Positions 10,005 through 23,135 of a stretch of 37,500 bases of DNA are shown here, piece by piece. Positions within the stretch are counted from its first letter, which is position 1; each line of letters begins with the position of its first letter. Source of the DNA: Bigelowiella natans CCMP2755 (Eukaryota > Cercozoa > Chlorarachniophyceae); the NCBI GenBank assembly GCA_000320545.1, contig ADNK01000346.1, forward strand, positions 1 to 37,500, written 5' to 3'. A program made the translations under genes and the position numbers. Under the pieces are notes generated by a model. That model was not told the origin of the DNA, ran no database searches, and saw only the letters and a list, made by a program, of their open reading frames with translations.

Positions 10005-11918
10005 CTATTTCTTTGGAGGACTTGCCTCATCCTTCTTGCTACTTCCATCATCCTTATTATTCTTTTTGCCTTCTGCTGCTTGCCCCTTTGCCTCTATTGC
10101 CTTTTTCTCTTGTTTCTCATCTTTAAGACGCTTGATTTTCTCTAGATCTTGATTTTTCAGTTTATTATTGATGAGGTTATGAAGAGCAATGATAGATCGG
10201 ATGAGGGATGCTACGTAGATAACTAGCATGTTATCATTTGTGTTGACTTTGAGCGAAGTGACAAGTTCTTTCAGCTGCAGGTTGGGGCACAAGTTAAAGA
10301 TATCTTGTAGATTATACAAAATCTGATGATTGAGAGGCAGCTTCCCTGCTGCAACCTTTTTTAAGTAATCGGCCAAGGTATCCATCCTTTTTTTAAGCCC
10401 TTTTAATGAAGAGACTTTCTGTGCTACTTGATCTGACAACGTGCTCACACTGGTATCCTAAATAAAATAGGGATGATAAGAACAATAACTACGAGATACA
10501 GGAATTCATCATACATATAAGTATAAATTGACGGATGATGATGATATCACTACCCGAATATCTCGTAATAGATGCTCGACCCCAACTTCCTCAGCCTCCA
10601 TAGCACCAATTTCGGATTGAATATGGACAAAGTTTCGCTGCGTTTGAGTCTAAAAAAGGATGATTACCATCATTCGCATTGAGACGACATTGAATATTCG
10701 GAGACGATGGAAAAAAGGAGGCAGGCAATGAAGCTCTCACTTTGGAAAGGAGCCCATCTCGAGGATTTAAAACCTTGTTTTCTCTATTAAGTTGCAAACT
10801 CACATGTACATTCGCTCACTCGCAATAATACACATACATCCGAAACGTCGGGCACAGAGACGTAAGCTTGTGTCGGGATTTCCAAGTCATCCTTAGGGTT
10901 CACATCGATGATGCAAAATACTGGCTGTGGTGTATATCTACGGACCATTTCATTGATTTCTGAAAGCATCATATTTTTAGTGAGCAGGAAGGAAAAATAA
11001 TGATTAGAAAGTCAGATTGTGATTATGATGAAAGTGTCCCTTCATTTTTTTGCACTAAGTTTTCTGTCGTATTTGTTCTCTACCGATGTCAGCTGGTTGA
11101 ATCTTTGGGCCAGTACTGTACCATCCTATCACCTTTTCTCGAGCTGAAACGGTGAGGGTGGACGGATAGCCCATTGTCAGTCAGTCGTTGCTACATTGTC
11201 GGTCAGTTGTTGCTACTACAATAATCGTCGTCTTCATTATTTTACGGGTTTTGAAGGGTTGAGGAAAATACCATTGACTTTCTTGAACATCGAGAACATA
11301 CCCTCATGGTAGTTATGGTCAAGGAACCAAATGTGGGGGTTCTTTTTATCCTCCTCGAATGGAACTAATTGTGTTTAGAATGATGGTAAATGAAAGGCCT
11401 GAAATTGGCACAATACTACTACAACGTCACCACTCTTCAGTACAAAAAGACAATAGAAATTATAATACCAATTGGAGTAAGCAGAGATAAGACAAACAAA
11501 TACATAATGCGTGGATAAAATAGCTTCCTCTTAAGGTAATGGCTACTTACCGGCGTAAGAGTTGAGAATGTCGACCTGACCTCCACTACGCTTCCCGAGC
11601 AGAATACCGACCACCCTTTTATTACTGCGCGAAACACGAGTAAAATGGTCCACAGCGCTAAGGAGAACCAATGGGTGGACCACAACCTGATTATTGAATG
11701 AATTGCACCACATGCAAAAGATCATCAGCGCTTGGGCATCCAAACAACCGTGACTCCTTCCTTTGCATCTCCCTCAGGAATAGTTGTAAAAAGTGAGCAA
11801 ATTTATCAAATGAAATTTCAAGAATTTTGATCCTAGAAAGATACACGTCACGCCTACTGAGTGTCACAGATGCTGAGATGGACTTCACCTTCTCTGGTAC
11901 GTCGAAAGCGGCGGACAT
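10005..11918 (-). CDS. PSMD7: 26S proteasome lid subunit Rpn8/PSMD7
   Basis: Seven exons on the minus strand, in transcription order: 11918-11889, 11686-11551, 11364-11272, 11143-11084, 10959-10838, 10649-10554 and 10457-10005. They total 990 nt, 329 residues, TAG stop; human PSMD7 has 324. All phases agree. The MPN domain starts [18 protein letters not shown] and runs through [26 protein letters not shown] and [10 protein letters not shown] to [19 protein letters not shown]. The zinc-binding His-x-His of active MPN+ proteins such as Rpn11 is absent, as expected for Rpn8, which pairs with Rpn11 as an inactive partner. The C-terminal helices carry [18 protein letters not shown] and [17 protein letters not shown], then a Lys/Glu/Ser tail. 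It acts in the proteasome regulatory particle in cytosol and nucleus. Confidence 0.97.
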
Positions 11919-12637
11919 TCTTTTCAATTTTCAGGGATATGGTCTACATTACTGAACAAATCACGTACGATATTCCTTGGAAATACTCACAACGACATGA
12001 CATTTGCACCATAATTGTATAAATCAAAGGACATATATCTCCGCTATGAAGCTCAAATGCGAGCTCACCGTTCTACCCAACCTAACTTTTGAAAATAGTA
12101 AGCCGACAACGTGTTTCCTGGATAGCCAAAATGTAGTGTAATAATTAATAATACTGGTGATATCATTTTGTCGTAAATCTAAATAATAAGGCACCATCAT
12201 TGTTCTTGATAAGTGCTATTCCTGAAACTATGAAAGTTTGGAAGGAATAATTCTGAACCAAAATCTACGATGTTATACCATTGCTGCTTCATCACACGGA
12301 GAATGTCTACAACATATAATACAACAGTTATTTCAGTTATTTGTTGCATCTTCAAATTGAAAGTTCGCATGGAAATCTATCTGTGGGCTGGGCTCCTATA
12401 ACAATGATTATGAAATACAGCTACGACATAAGATCATGCTCGAAGAAACTGAGAAATGGTCTAGAAAAAGAAGGAAGAGATCGAGATGCCACCGTTACTC
12501 ACTTCACTTGCCACTTGCTCACTACATGTGCATGCATGCACTACATGTACTCATACATGTACCAATAACCTCTTAAGGATGATAAAGTAATAGAGGTAGG
12601 TAGGTGGTGGCACATTGATTGGCGCTGTGGAAACATC
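11919..12637. promoter_or_regulatory. Divergent intergenic region, PSMD7 and TRPV-like promoters
   Basis: About 720 bp lie between the divergent start codons of PSMD7 (-) and the TRPV-like channel (+). Both promoters must lie here unless there are non-coding first exons. I see no clear TATA box. AGGTAGGTAGGTGGTGGCAC near 12596-12615 contains GGTGGCA, which resembles the fungal proteasome-associated element, but a single short match carries little weight. Confidence 0.35.
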
Positions 12638-15600
12638 ATGCAATCGTCATCATCATCGGCAGCAGCAGCGGCTGAAAGAAATGAGAGTGTGTACCTCCCT
12701 GGAGCAGTTAAACCAGGGAGTGTAACCAGGACACTAAGTGGTGCGGTGGAGCTTACGAAAATTATGGAGACAAAAAGAGCGAGTGATACTCCCGATTTTG
12801 AGAGCAGTATCACTAGGAGTAGCAGTATTACCAGGTCTTCAACGCGACGATTTAAGCTGTCTTCTGTCAGTCCTTCAGGTGTCAAATTTAGTTTAACCTT
12901 GTGATTCATTCATATACACGTAAGGATTCCGTGTACGTTTGTTTGCATTTACCTGTGTTTTGCAGACTTCAAGTCTACAGGAGAAAGCCTTCTGCAAACA
13001 AGGAAAATGGATAAGAACAAAAATGTGTCTTCTGACACTCAATCAGCCTCGGAGGAGAAAAAGTTACTGGGTACGATGTCGGAATGAGAATTTCTGATTC
13101 ATTCATCGCTTATTGAGTTCTATTCCTTCGCGGATTCTTGTTCTCTAATCTTTTTAAATATCGTTCTCTAAATTTATCGTTGAAGATGTGAATGAATCGA
13201 GACATAGAACAATTTGCAACAACACAATCATTATATTCGTTTAGGTGTCAATAAAAAAAAGGGTGATGTCGGTTGGACAAGCACGCTAATATTAGACAGT
13301 AGGTTCGAGTACAGGTGGGTATTTTGGCCACATCCTCTCTGGGAATCCAACCTGGAGTCGAAAATGCCGAGAAAGTTTTTCCTCAATGATAGAAAGACTT
13401 GGTAATCCTTGTTGTTTTGGGGTATGCTAAGAGTACCACCAAGCTACAACTCATCGAGTATTTGTCACGTAGTAATAGCCACAATTGCTGGTTACTTGTT
13501 GGTATCTCAGCTTGGGCTTTATCAAAGATAAAAACGTCAAGCTAAAAAGAAGACTTTTCGCGGCAGCACTCCTGGTAGTATTCGTAGAAGTAGCAGTAGT
13601 GAGAAATTCAATAAATTAACGCCCTTCAAGTGCCATTGAGCCGTGTTAGCCCACAGCAGACCTAAAACGTGATATTTAATATAGTATAGAACAACAGCAT
13701 CTTACCTTATTAGCATGCAGAGATCGTTGTGGTGTTGGCTGTTGCAGCTTGTGTTTCGAATCCAATTTAGGGGTCAGTGTGTCACATAGTACTTCCACAA
13801 TCACCATCAACTGTCTCTCTGTTATGATTATTCCCCTTTCATTTTACTGCCAGTTGTTGGAAGAGAAGAGAGAAAAATCTCTTTCTAAAACAAAAATTGA
13901 CAAATCTAAAAAGGTAAATGTTATCGGTGTTGTGGGAGATAGACTGGTGTTGAGCCTCTTTGTCTTGAATTTAGCTAGTTCCGTTGGTTGTGGGCGGTGT
14001 CACCTGCGAGTGAATTAGCAAATGGTAGTAGTGAAAGAGGATTCATAGACAGTAGCTGTAGCCAATAACTTTTCTTCAACATACATTAAGCCAGCCTAAA
14101 ATAGCAAAACGTGCAATTTCAAGGAGTTTCAATGTTTCAATGATAAGACAAAATTATCGTCGACCAATAATATTCACACGCATCTGCAGGAAGACGATCG
14201 ATTTATCAAGAAGAGACATCTGTTAACAGCTGCCGAGAAGCCTCGTTTACAATACATGAATAATAGGAGAGGTAGTTGAAATATTTTCATACTATTGATA
14301 CAGTATTTGTTCAACATTGACAAAAACTATTTTATACATAAGTACACCTATTCATTACTACGAGGAATGCTAAAGATCATTTAGGACTACACGAAGTCTA
14401 TTTTCCATATTTTTCTTCCAATGTTCCCCCCTTGGTGTTGTATGTATGTGTTTCAGGGTGTTGGAAAGCAGTCAAGGAAGGAAACGTTAAAGCATTAGAA
14501 CTTCTGATAGACCAAGGGTATGAAGGATAAATGTGAAGATTATACGCTGTGCTGCTTATTATTGTCATACTGATTTTATTGCATACGATTAATCAAGAAT
14601 AAGATGTGAATAATTGATAAAATCTATTACTACCATAATGCTGGCTTTCGCTGAGATTCCTTTTGTTCTTGATTGATGTGTATTTATGTTTGACTCAAAC
14701 TCCAAATCCATCCATCAGATTCAACTATTTAGAGCGAGGTCCATATGGCGAGACGTTGCTACATATGGTAGTATTTCTTAGAAACTTGGGACAGAACACT
14801 CTATTCAGAATATAAAAAGTATTTATAAATTGTATACCCAAACTCCTCACCATTCTCACCACTGCTGCTAGTAATACATACTTGATGCAGTTTTTCTGTA
14901 CTTTCGTCGTGACACCCATTCTCATCATGATTGCTGCTCTGTTACTACTCCTCATCGTCGTATGTATGTGTTATCAGGCTGCCCTTCACGGTAGGAATGC
15001 TTTGGCGGAGATGATAATAGAAAACTTCCCTTGCCTCATGTATAGCATATATAAAGATCCCTACTTCAGAGGCGAGACTGCGGTTAGTCAGATTAGCTCA
15101 TTATCCAACGACAGCATAGCAGCAATTCCACTTCTTCTATTTTTGTGATTATTACAAGAAGAAACAACTTCTAGTTTTTTAGTCTTTAGAAGTATGTTAC
15201 CTCTTCAGCATGTTTGATTTTTGTTTAATTACATCATTATCTACCATCAGCTTCATATTGCGATTGTGAATCAAATGGATGGAGTTGTGAAACTTATGCT
15301 TGAGGTAGAAATAATTGGATTTTTGCTGTAAGATCGTTTTGGACATCACTATCAGCACCAATATTGCAATAAGACACGCATTATTGATGATCTTTCCTTC
15401 CATCCTTTAAAATGATTTATTCCTTCGCCTGTTTGCTAAACTAAGTCTGTGTGGCTGCTATTTCGATGATGTCGCTGATCAGAGAAAATGCGATCCAAAT
15501 ATGCTGAGAGTGAGTGGGGTATTCTTCACCGGTGGAGGAGAAAGTAGAATTTTTGAAAATTAATGATACTGTCCAACAAATAGAGCAGCAACGTAAATTT

Positions 15601-17053
15601 GCTTTCGAGTTTCATCACAGAGAATAATATTCCTAATCTACCACCGCCGCACACATACATACCACAGCTCAAGTATACTATGGAGAAACACCCCTCCACT
15701 TTGCTGGTTGTGTTGGCACCGTTGAAACCTTCAAGAATCTTCTCACACATGGAGCAAGCGTATGCACTTGCCACAAAAAATGCTGTTAGTGTGATATCAA
15801 TATTAGTGTTGGTATTCGTCTCTAATAATAATAGAATATTACTATCTTGGCAACTTCTTCTTATTAGTTTGATTGAAATATTGTTCGTCGTCGTCATTTT
15901 CCCTTCCTTTTCTTCTTTGCTTGTCCCTACTACTACTACTAGATACAAGATGCTGATATTAAAGGCAATACGGTGTTCCATTTCGTGGCCGGGCAGCATG
16001 AAGATCCTACAAAACTAAACATCCTGTCAAACATAAAATAGTCATAGAATTTACATTGATAACAAGAAGAAGAACCTAAGTAGCAGATATACTATCTATA
16101 AAGATAGACGTATCTCGTTGTATAGAAATTTTTGAAAGCTATACACTTTACCCATCCAACAAGTCGGTGTTATAAATATAGGCCATGTTAATGTATCCTT
16201 GTCACTTTTTGTAGGCATGCCACAGCGGTTCATTATTATGGCGAAACAGAAGCAAAAGTTCTTTGTGGTAATAATCATCGCTTTCATTTCTCTTCATTTG
16301 TGCGTCTGATGTTTATCTACATTTCTTCCCATCCACTAGATAAGAAAAATGATGAAGGTCTCAAACCGATCCAAATAGCTGCTATTTGTGATAAAACAGA
16401 AATTGTGCAGTGTCTGCTTAAGGTAATGATACAACATGGTTGTGTAGTAAGCGTATCATCATCAAGCCAACGGGGAGAACAGCTTTAGCAATCACGATAA
16501 TACGGCTAGATAATAGTTTCATTGTCCATATTTGTATCAGTATATACATCTTTCTTCCTTTGCTAATTTTTAGGTTTATGAAATTGTTGCTTGGAAGTTT
16601 GCAAGAGGTGCCACTGGTCTCGCTGCGGTTCCTGTGGATGTGATTATAGGAGAAATGGTTGTTGTTGTTGTTGATGATGATGATGCTGCTGTTTATGAAG
16701 GGAGAAAACCCTGCATTGAGATGATATATGGTGATAGCATTGATTGTCATCAATTTTGTGACTTGTTGGAGCCTTGACGTATTATTCGTGAATAAGATAC
16801 ATAAATATTTACAACTTTATTTATTATCGTTGTTCTTGGTGGTGACGATTGTTGCTGATTTACTTACTTAGGGTGTAGCCCGTCTAGCCTCAACTTATGG
16901 TATTGTATTTGTAGTTTCATCATGTTATTCTAGCTATCTCGAGATGAGCAACAAGATAAGGTTTAGAGTAGTATTGAGAACGATCGTGGTTATAGTGTGT
17001 TAATATGTCCTCACTTTTAGTAAAATAACATAATCGTCTTGTACCTATTACTG

Positions 17054-17090
<37 letters not shown>

Positions 17091-17365
17091 CAATCACACG
17101 TAACACACACATTCTCTCTCGTCCACTCGTTGTTTTCTTCTCCTTCTTTTTCTCCTTCTTCTTTTCCTTCTTCTTCTTCTATTATTTGTCTCTTGCTCCA
17201 AGGCCACTCCAGAATATTAAACATACCTGTAATACGGGACCTGATATTAGACTGGTGGGAACTGAATAAAGTTGCATTCTTACTAAGAGGTAATCATAAT
17301 CATAATAATAAATGATGTCAGTGATAATGATGATAGTGATGATATAACTTTCACAAATATTTGAA

Positions 17366-17421
<56 letters not shown>

Positions 17422-17909
17422 GAGCTATGAATTATTAAACGACAGATGGCGTTATACAACAGCTTCGATGGAGATAATGATGTTGGTTTTGTTGATGGTT
17501 ATGATCATTTTAAATAAAATATAATGTCCCCACGACATCAAACAGCTGCTGCACGCACACATACATACATACATACATACATGCAGGAATCTTACATGGG
17601 CTATATACTGTTGGCTACACCGTCCTCTTGGTTCGTCCATTCGTTCTTTCTACTACAAGTTGTTTCTTCAAAAGAAGGAGAAGAAGAAGAAGAAGAGATA
17701 ACAATTCGATTATTCGTGTGACTTGTTCTGAGACTATTATTTGGAACTTCCTTCTCCTCCTCCTCCTCCTCCTCCTCCTCCCTCCTTCCTTCCTCTTTCA
17801 CTATATCTTCTACTCTTTATTTTTCATCCTTCTTAAGTCATCAACTATCCTTAGAGTTATTCTTTTTATTTCTTTCTACCTGTATCTGTCTACCTTCGTC
17901 ATATCAATG

Positions 17910-17942
<33 letters not shown>

Positions 17943-18809
17943 TGATATAAATATATACCCCTCTTCCTTACAGCTCTACACGGACGTTAGGAAACCATTG
18001 TAAGAAGAAGAAGATACTTCATTTGTTAACCCTCACACCCTCAAATCAAATCAATAATAGAAGAGAAAGTAGTTGGTATCTTCTATCTGATGATATTCTC
18101 CGAGTAATTGTTGAAATGTATTGATAATATGAGATTTATGATCATTATTTATGTCGTTAAAGGTCCAAACAGTCATCATTTCGGGTGACGTGCTGGTCAT
18201 TCCTTCTTGTCGAGAGCATAGCAGATATCGCGTGGCAAGCTTGGATAATGTAGTAGTAGTAGTAGTAGTAGTAGTAATATTATTATTAGGAGCTGTGGTA
18301 AGTAGCAGTACCACAACTACTCGCTTCCTTGCAATATTCACCAATTACTACAACAACAGCAACAACAAAGTCTAGCAGTCACATTCTTAAGTTTTATTCA
18401 TGTAGTATCATAAGCTTGCCCTTTTACTAGCTCTTTGACGTACGCTTTTGTAGCTATTGACTATTCTTCTTGGTTGTGAAGACATGAGAAGCAAACAATA
18501 AACCAAAGACTGCTCAAGTACCGTGAAAGGAGGGAGGTGCCGTTCTATGACCAGTTCATGTTCATCAAGATTCTTCACAACGTCGCACTAGCAATGGCTA
18601 TTGCTCTTCACCTGGCTCAGGCTCACGGGATCGTTGTTACGCTATTTCATGCTTTCTCTATATTGTTTCTCTACATAGACATGTTACAGTATATGGCAGT
18701 CATCCGTGGGTAATATTGTAAGAGGAGAAGAAGTGAAAGTCAAACAAAATAGTACACACACACGCTCGCACACACCAATGATACCCATTTCGGCATGCTT
18801 GCATAATCA

Positions 18810-18852
<43 letters not shown>

Positions 18853-19859
18853 TTTTAGATGTATATTCACAATGTAATATTTTTTAACTGCAATTTGTCA
18901 GGACGGACAATATGGTCTTCTCGTTTATGTCCATTACAAATCCAATGAGGGGAGGGATCTACACGTTCTTGGTGATTTTCGTCTTCTTCTCCATTCCCTT
19001 GGCCATTGGTTTGGCAAAATGGTGTCATGCCATCAACGGCACTCAATCCCTCAACGTGCTCCGGGATGTGCTCTACCAATTCGTCGAGCTGAGGAGTATA
19101 GATATAGAGTGAGTAAAGCAGAATGAATAGTAGCTCCTAAAATGAAACAACATGGATGCTGCCAGTAAACAATATAATGTGCGTTTGATGGATATTCTTG
19201 ATTTTACTTTATTTGCTATACCTACTATTGATCAGTTCCGAAGTAGATGACGAAGAGATGGTTGGGTACTATGTCTTCTTCGTGATCTGGCTCGGTGTGT
19301 TTCTCCTCTTTAGCTTCATGATGCTAGAGGGTGTATTCGTGACTGTTGCTGGAAGTCAATACGAGTCAATAGTGGAGCAAAGCAAGTACTATAAATTGCA
19401 ATTCAAGGCTGACGCGATGTTCACGCTGCAAGTTGAATTTCCATCGATGATGAAATTAGTTGGCAAGCCAGCAGGAGAAACGGCGTTTGAGAACCACGAT
19501 CCTGAAGATCGTCTGTACACGATAAAGTTTCCGGGTAGCGAAGGAAGAGGCGCTCTTGGTATGGAGAAGGAAAATCGTAAAAAAAAAAGGAAAAGTGTAT
19601 GTTGCTTTCACTCTCTCCCCCTCAAACACTCTTTGCATCCAAATCTTTACCTTCATGATGATATGAAGCTGACACTATTTGTTACTACTCGTCATTAAGA
19701 TTTTGATAATATACTATCTCAGCTTCTTTGTATCACAAGGACTGTAAAAACATCAGTAATCAAACCCCATTGGATGACGATGCAAACTATGAAGAAGCGA
19801 AGCAGTTTGCCAAGACACTCAATCCTAAGAGAACAAAAATGACTTTCTGGTTACGGTGA
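12638..19859 (+). CDS. TRPV-like cation channel, 24 exons
   Basis: Exons: 12638-12878, 12966-13070, 13245-13314, 13511-13574, 13854-13913, 14190-14271, 14457-14517, 14719-14767, 14978-15082, 15251-15304, 15483-15531, 15668-15759, 15943-16025, 16215-16267, 16340-16422, 16574-16757, 17203-17289, 17587-17717, 17974-17999, 18163-18249, 18482-18709, 18902-19108, 19236-19558, 19723-19859. Every junction keeps phase; total 2661 nt, 886 residues, TGA. Ankyrin repeats span about 207-417 (WKAVKEGNVKALELLIDQG, GPYGETLLHM, YYGETPLHFAG, GNTVFHFVAG). S1 ends LLVRPF. S2 to S4 and S5 follow to about 700, then a pore segment, S6 at about 745-770, and a TRP-helix-like KYYKLQFKADAMFTLQ. Ankyrin order and S1/TRP-helix match TRPV. 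The filter and S6 lack the usual GMGD and NMLIALM. Val5-Asp4 and Arg8 tracts come from microsatellites. Least certain: exons 14, 18 and 19 and the start. Located in plasma or ciliary membrane by inference. Confidence 0.88.
17058..17418 (+). repeat. Intronic CA, CT-rich and AG repeats in the channel gene
   Basis: Dinucleotide CA repeats at about 17058-17088 and 17365-17382, AG repeats at 17382-17418, and a CTT/TTC tract at about 17140-17180 that leads into the acceptor CCAAG at 17202. All lie in the two introns around the exon at 17203-17289. Confidence 0.9.
18250..18276 (+). repeat. TAG triplet repeat that begins an intron
   Basis: The donor of this channel intron is itself the repeat: the exon ends TGGATAAT and the intron begins GTAGTAGTAG, continuing as about eight TAG units. 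Splicing at this point is required by phase (AT|A gives Ile). Confidence 0.8.
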
Positions 19860-21240
19860 AGACTCGCATTACTACATAATTTGGCACATGTGCAGCACTA
19901 CGCATTCGCCAGATTGATGTATACATTTTGTCAATTTACCAAGGTTAACACAACTGACAATAATACGGCGATATCTGCTGTATGCATGGTACAGAGTAGG
20001 CTGTGTAGCAGAAAATGAAATGCATGCAGGTTATTGCACATAGAAGGACTACATGAGCGCCGACACGGCATGTACTTTCACTGCGTATGTTCAGCTAGTT
20101 ACGATGAGGAGTTATTATGATCATTGTTATCATCTTCTACATCGTTAACTCTCCACACGAGATGGGAGAGCGCGCGCATCCGACAGCCAGTGCGGACGTG
20201 GAATGATAACATGGTCTCGTGCAGCCTTTTATCCGCTTCTGTTTCACATGTCATCCCTGCTGATTAACAATGCATGATCTAAAAAGTGGAGGCGCGAGTG
20301 CTACGTACTACACCTCACATGCAGTCACAGCCTACTCACGCACACAAAAGCAGATTCCATAGCGTTGTCATGTCACAATTGATGCTTTCAAATGTATGAA
20401 ACACATAACAGCTGAGACAAATAGATATATAACATAAGCGCTGAAGCCACTGCTTTGCATAGCTACATTTATATATTAGGATAGCTATTGAAAAAAATTA
20501 TTTACTTCATTACATCCGCCTCAAAATTACCGCGTGTTCGCTACTAATACGAAAACACACCTCCAAACGATGCTCCTATTGGTGCTTGTGTTTTTCACCT
20601 ACAATGGTGCTGCCTTGAGCTAATTTCTTTCGATGAACCTACAGAATGAACCCAAATAATGCATTAGATCATGGTTTCCTTTTTGCGAACAATGGGCATC
20701 GGCCCGGTCTGTGCACGCCACAAAGTCGTCCTTCCCCACCGCTCATCATTTCAAGTGGTCACAGAATACTGGAGACTTGCACATGAGCAACACCTCTGCA
20801 AATTACAAGAAGGAAACAGCACCTGCAGCGAAGAAAATCGTCACTCCCTGTTGTTCTGCAAGTCTCGTCAACGCTAGGAACGCTTACTAGTGCGGAAGTG
20901 ATCGATCGGCGCAGGCACCATGTTGCAGTCAAAGTTGGGTCGTTTCATCATGTGCGTGACCACAGCTCATGCACAGCCATCTGAGAATCAAAATTGCACA
21001 GGTGCGCAAGATGCAGCTGCCGACCACTCACAGCGACCGCGGAATTGATGAAAGTGATTGTGACTTTCACAGACTTCAGCGTGGCATGCTAGCATGTGAG
21101 CATTAACAATGCAAGTAACCACAACAATGCGATGCATGCGTGCACCTGCTGGTGCCCACAGCTGCTGCATCGAAGCCCATGCAAGCTAGAGCAGTGCACG
21201 CTCTAATGTGCAATTGTTTTTTTTTGACTTCGCAATGCAA
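19860..21240. other. Convergent intergenic region B, GCAT-rich
   Basis: About 1.4 kb separate the 3' ends of the channel gene (+) and the aldo-keto reductase gene (-). The sequence is comparatively GC-rich and full of TGCATG, GCATGC, TGCA and GCAT words (for example 19983, 20021, 20271, 21085, 21134). It has no triplet repeat until 21240 and no ORF over 70 codons. TAGAGC/GCTCTA form a 6-bp stem at 21187-21205. I found no tRNA or known RNA. Confidence 0.6.
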
Positions 21241-21341
21241 TGATGATAATGATGATGATCATGATCATGATGATAATGATTGAATTGGTGGCGTGGATTC
21301 TATCATCATCGTCGTCGTTATCATCATCCTTTCTACCGTCA
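21241..21341. repeat. GAT/ATC triplet repeats
   Basis: Imperfect GAT, TGATAA and ATC repeats directly downstream of the aldo-keto reductase stop codon. They are continuous with the triplet run that encodes the histidine-rich tail of that protein on the minus strand. Confidence 0.8.
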
Positions 21342-23082
21342 TCACAACTCGGTATGATGATGATGATGATGATAATGATTCATATGGAAATGCTGTGCTG
21401 ATCCCGGCTCAGCAGTTACAACGAAGTGCTGCTGTTGCTGCTGCTCTTTAGCACTCACTGCGAGAAAGGTATGGCCTGGGAACGTTTCGATCTGCACCGA
21501 ATCTCCCGGTGCAACATCAGAGGCGACGAGTTGATGTTGATCAGGATGATGCTGCTGCGTAGTAGTCCCCGTCCAATAAATGTGGATTGGTCCTTTATCT
21601 CTGCCGTCTTGTTGGTTGGTGTAGCTGAAGGTAGCAAACACCCGATCATCCTGCTGCTGCTGCTGCTGATGATGATGATGATGAGTACTCTCTGGGCCTA
21701 CCATCACGTCGTCTTTGCCTACCAGTAGAGCACTAACAGCCTCTCGAATAGAGTTTCGCTGCTTTTGGGTCATGGATGGTATGGCAGCAATGCTAAGAGG
21801 AGCATTCTGCTGGAGATGATCGCTGTTAGATGCTCGAGGAATTACACTCACTTCTTCATAAACTGTTAACCATTTTAATACAACCTGCAGGTGCGTTATG
21901 TGTATACAATTGCAGCAGCAGGGGGAGGGGGAGGTGGAAGAGGAGGATGAGGATGAGAAGGAGCAATAGCACGAATATAATTTCTTTTAACTTTTCAGAT
22001 AAATGCCTATTAAAACAACTAGCACTACTGCTGCTATTACCTGTGCAGCGGTATAGGAGAAGGAGTATTCTTCGTTATTGTCTCCTCCTTTCTTTTCCTC
22101 TTTGTTCTCCTTGTTATTTCGTCGTTGTTCAGATGATAGGTCTCGGGCTATGTTTTCGAGCACAGCCATAGCGTTTGGGAATTTATCACGCAGACGATTC
22201 CCATGTTGCCCGAAGATGCCGTTCATGACATTAAATGCTTGAAAATGAATGCTATACTTTCGCAGGTGATCAATAAGCTGGGGATTGAAAAGCACATCCC
22301 ACACGTTGTTCTGGACAATGTGTGGCTGGATACGCGCAAAGGCGAACAATTCCTGCATTTCGTGAAGATTAAAGTTTGACACACCGATAGCATGAATTGG
22401 AGTGTCTTGATCGTCGTATAGATCTTCCAGTGCTTTCCAACTCTCTTTCCATGCAGAATGAGGATGCAAGTGTGGTGGGGGCCCTGCAGCCTGGACTTCC
22501 TTCGGTAGCTGCATTTCTTCCTCTTCACATCTCATCCAAGGGACAATATCGGCCGGATAGCATCGTGGCCAGTGCAATAAAATAATGGTCCGTAAAGATG
22601 ATGGTTTTTCATGGCTGTCCTCCTTGCCATATTTAATGGAGAGAGCTTCCAGTGACTTACGGACTGAAAGAATAGTTCGGTTGTAACCAAGATATGTATA
22701 CCAGACTTTGGTTATAACGAACACATCTTCTTTGTCCTCCTCTCCTTCCTCAAGATGTTGTGTCACTCTGTCGATAAATTATCAAGATCACAAGGCTAAC
22801 ATTACAGTATACGATAATAATGCTTCATAGTACACAAACACGGTCAGGAGAGAACAACTACCTGCTTAGCTGCTGAGCGATCAAGTGCTCGTTGCGACTC
22901 GCAGCTGCTGTATCGTACATGAATGGTACGTTATGGTGGTTTGATGAGTCCTTGCCATCATCATCATAGAAATAATTAAACACATCTGCAATCTGTTGAT
23001 GCGGAAGGTTTCCCATTCCGACACCGATTAGAGGCAGTCGGACACCGTTCGACAAGACGACCACCGAGGGTTGTAGTAATGG

Positions 23083-23135
<53 letters not shown>

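Noticed and set aside
20671-20877. 68-codon ORF in convergent region B
   Set aside because: Short, no recognisable motif, no splice signals supporting it, and the surrounding composition is non-coding.
21987-22040. C-terminal transmembrane helix in the AKR gene
   Set aside because: The open frame past 22041 reads as a hydrophobic helix, but GTAATA at 22040 is a donor. Splicing to 21884 gives the classic AKR ending AQVVLKWL with VIPR, so the helix is intronic.
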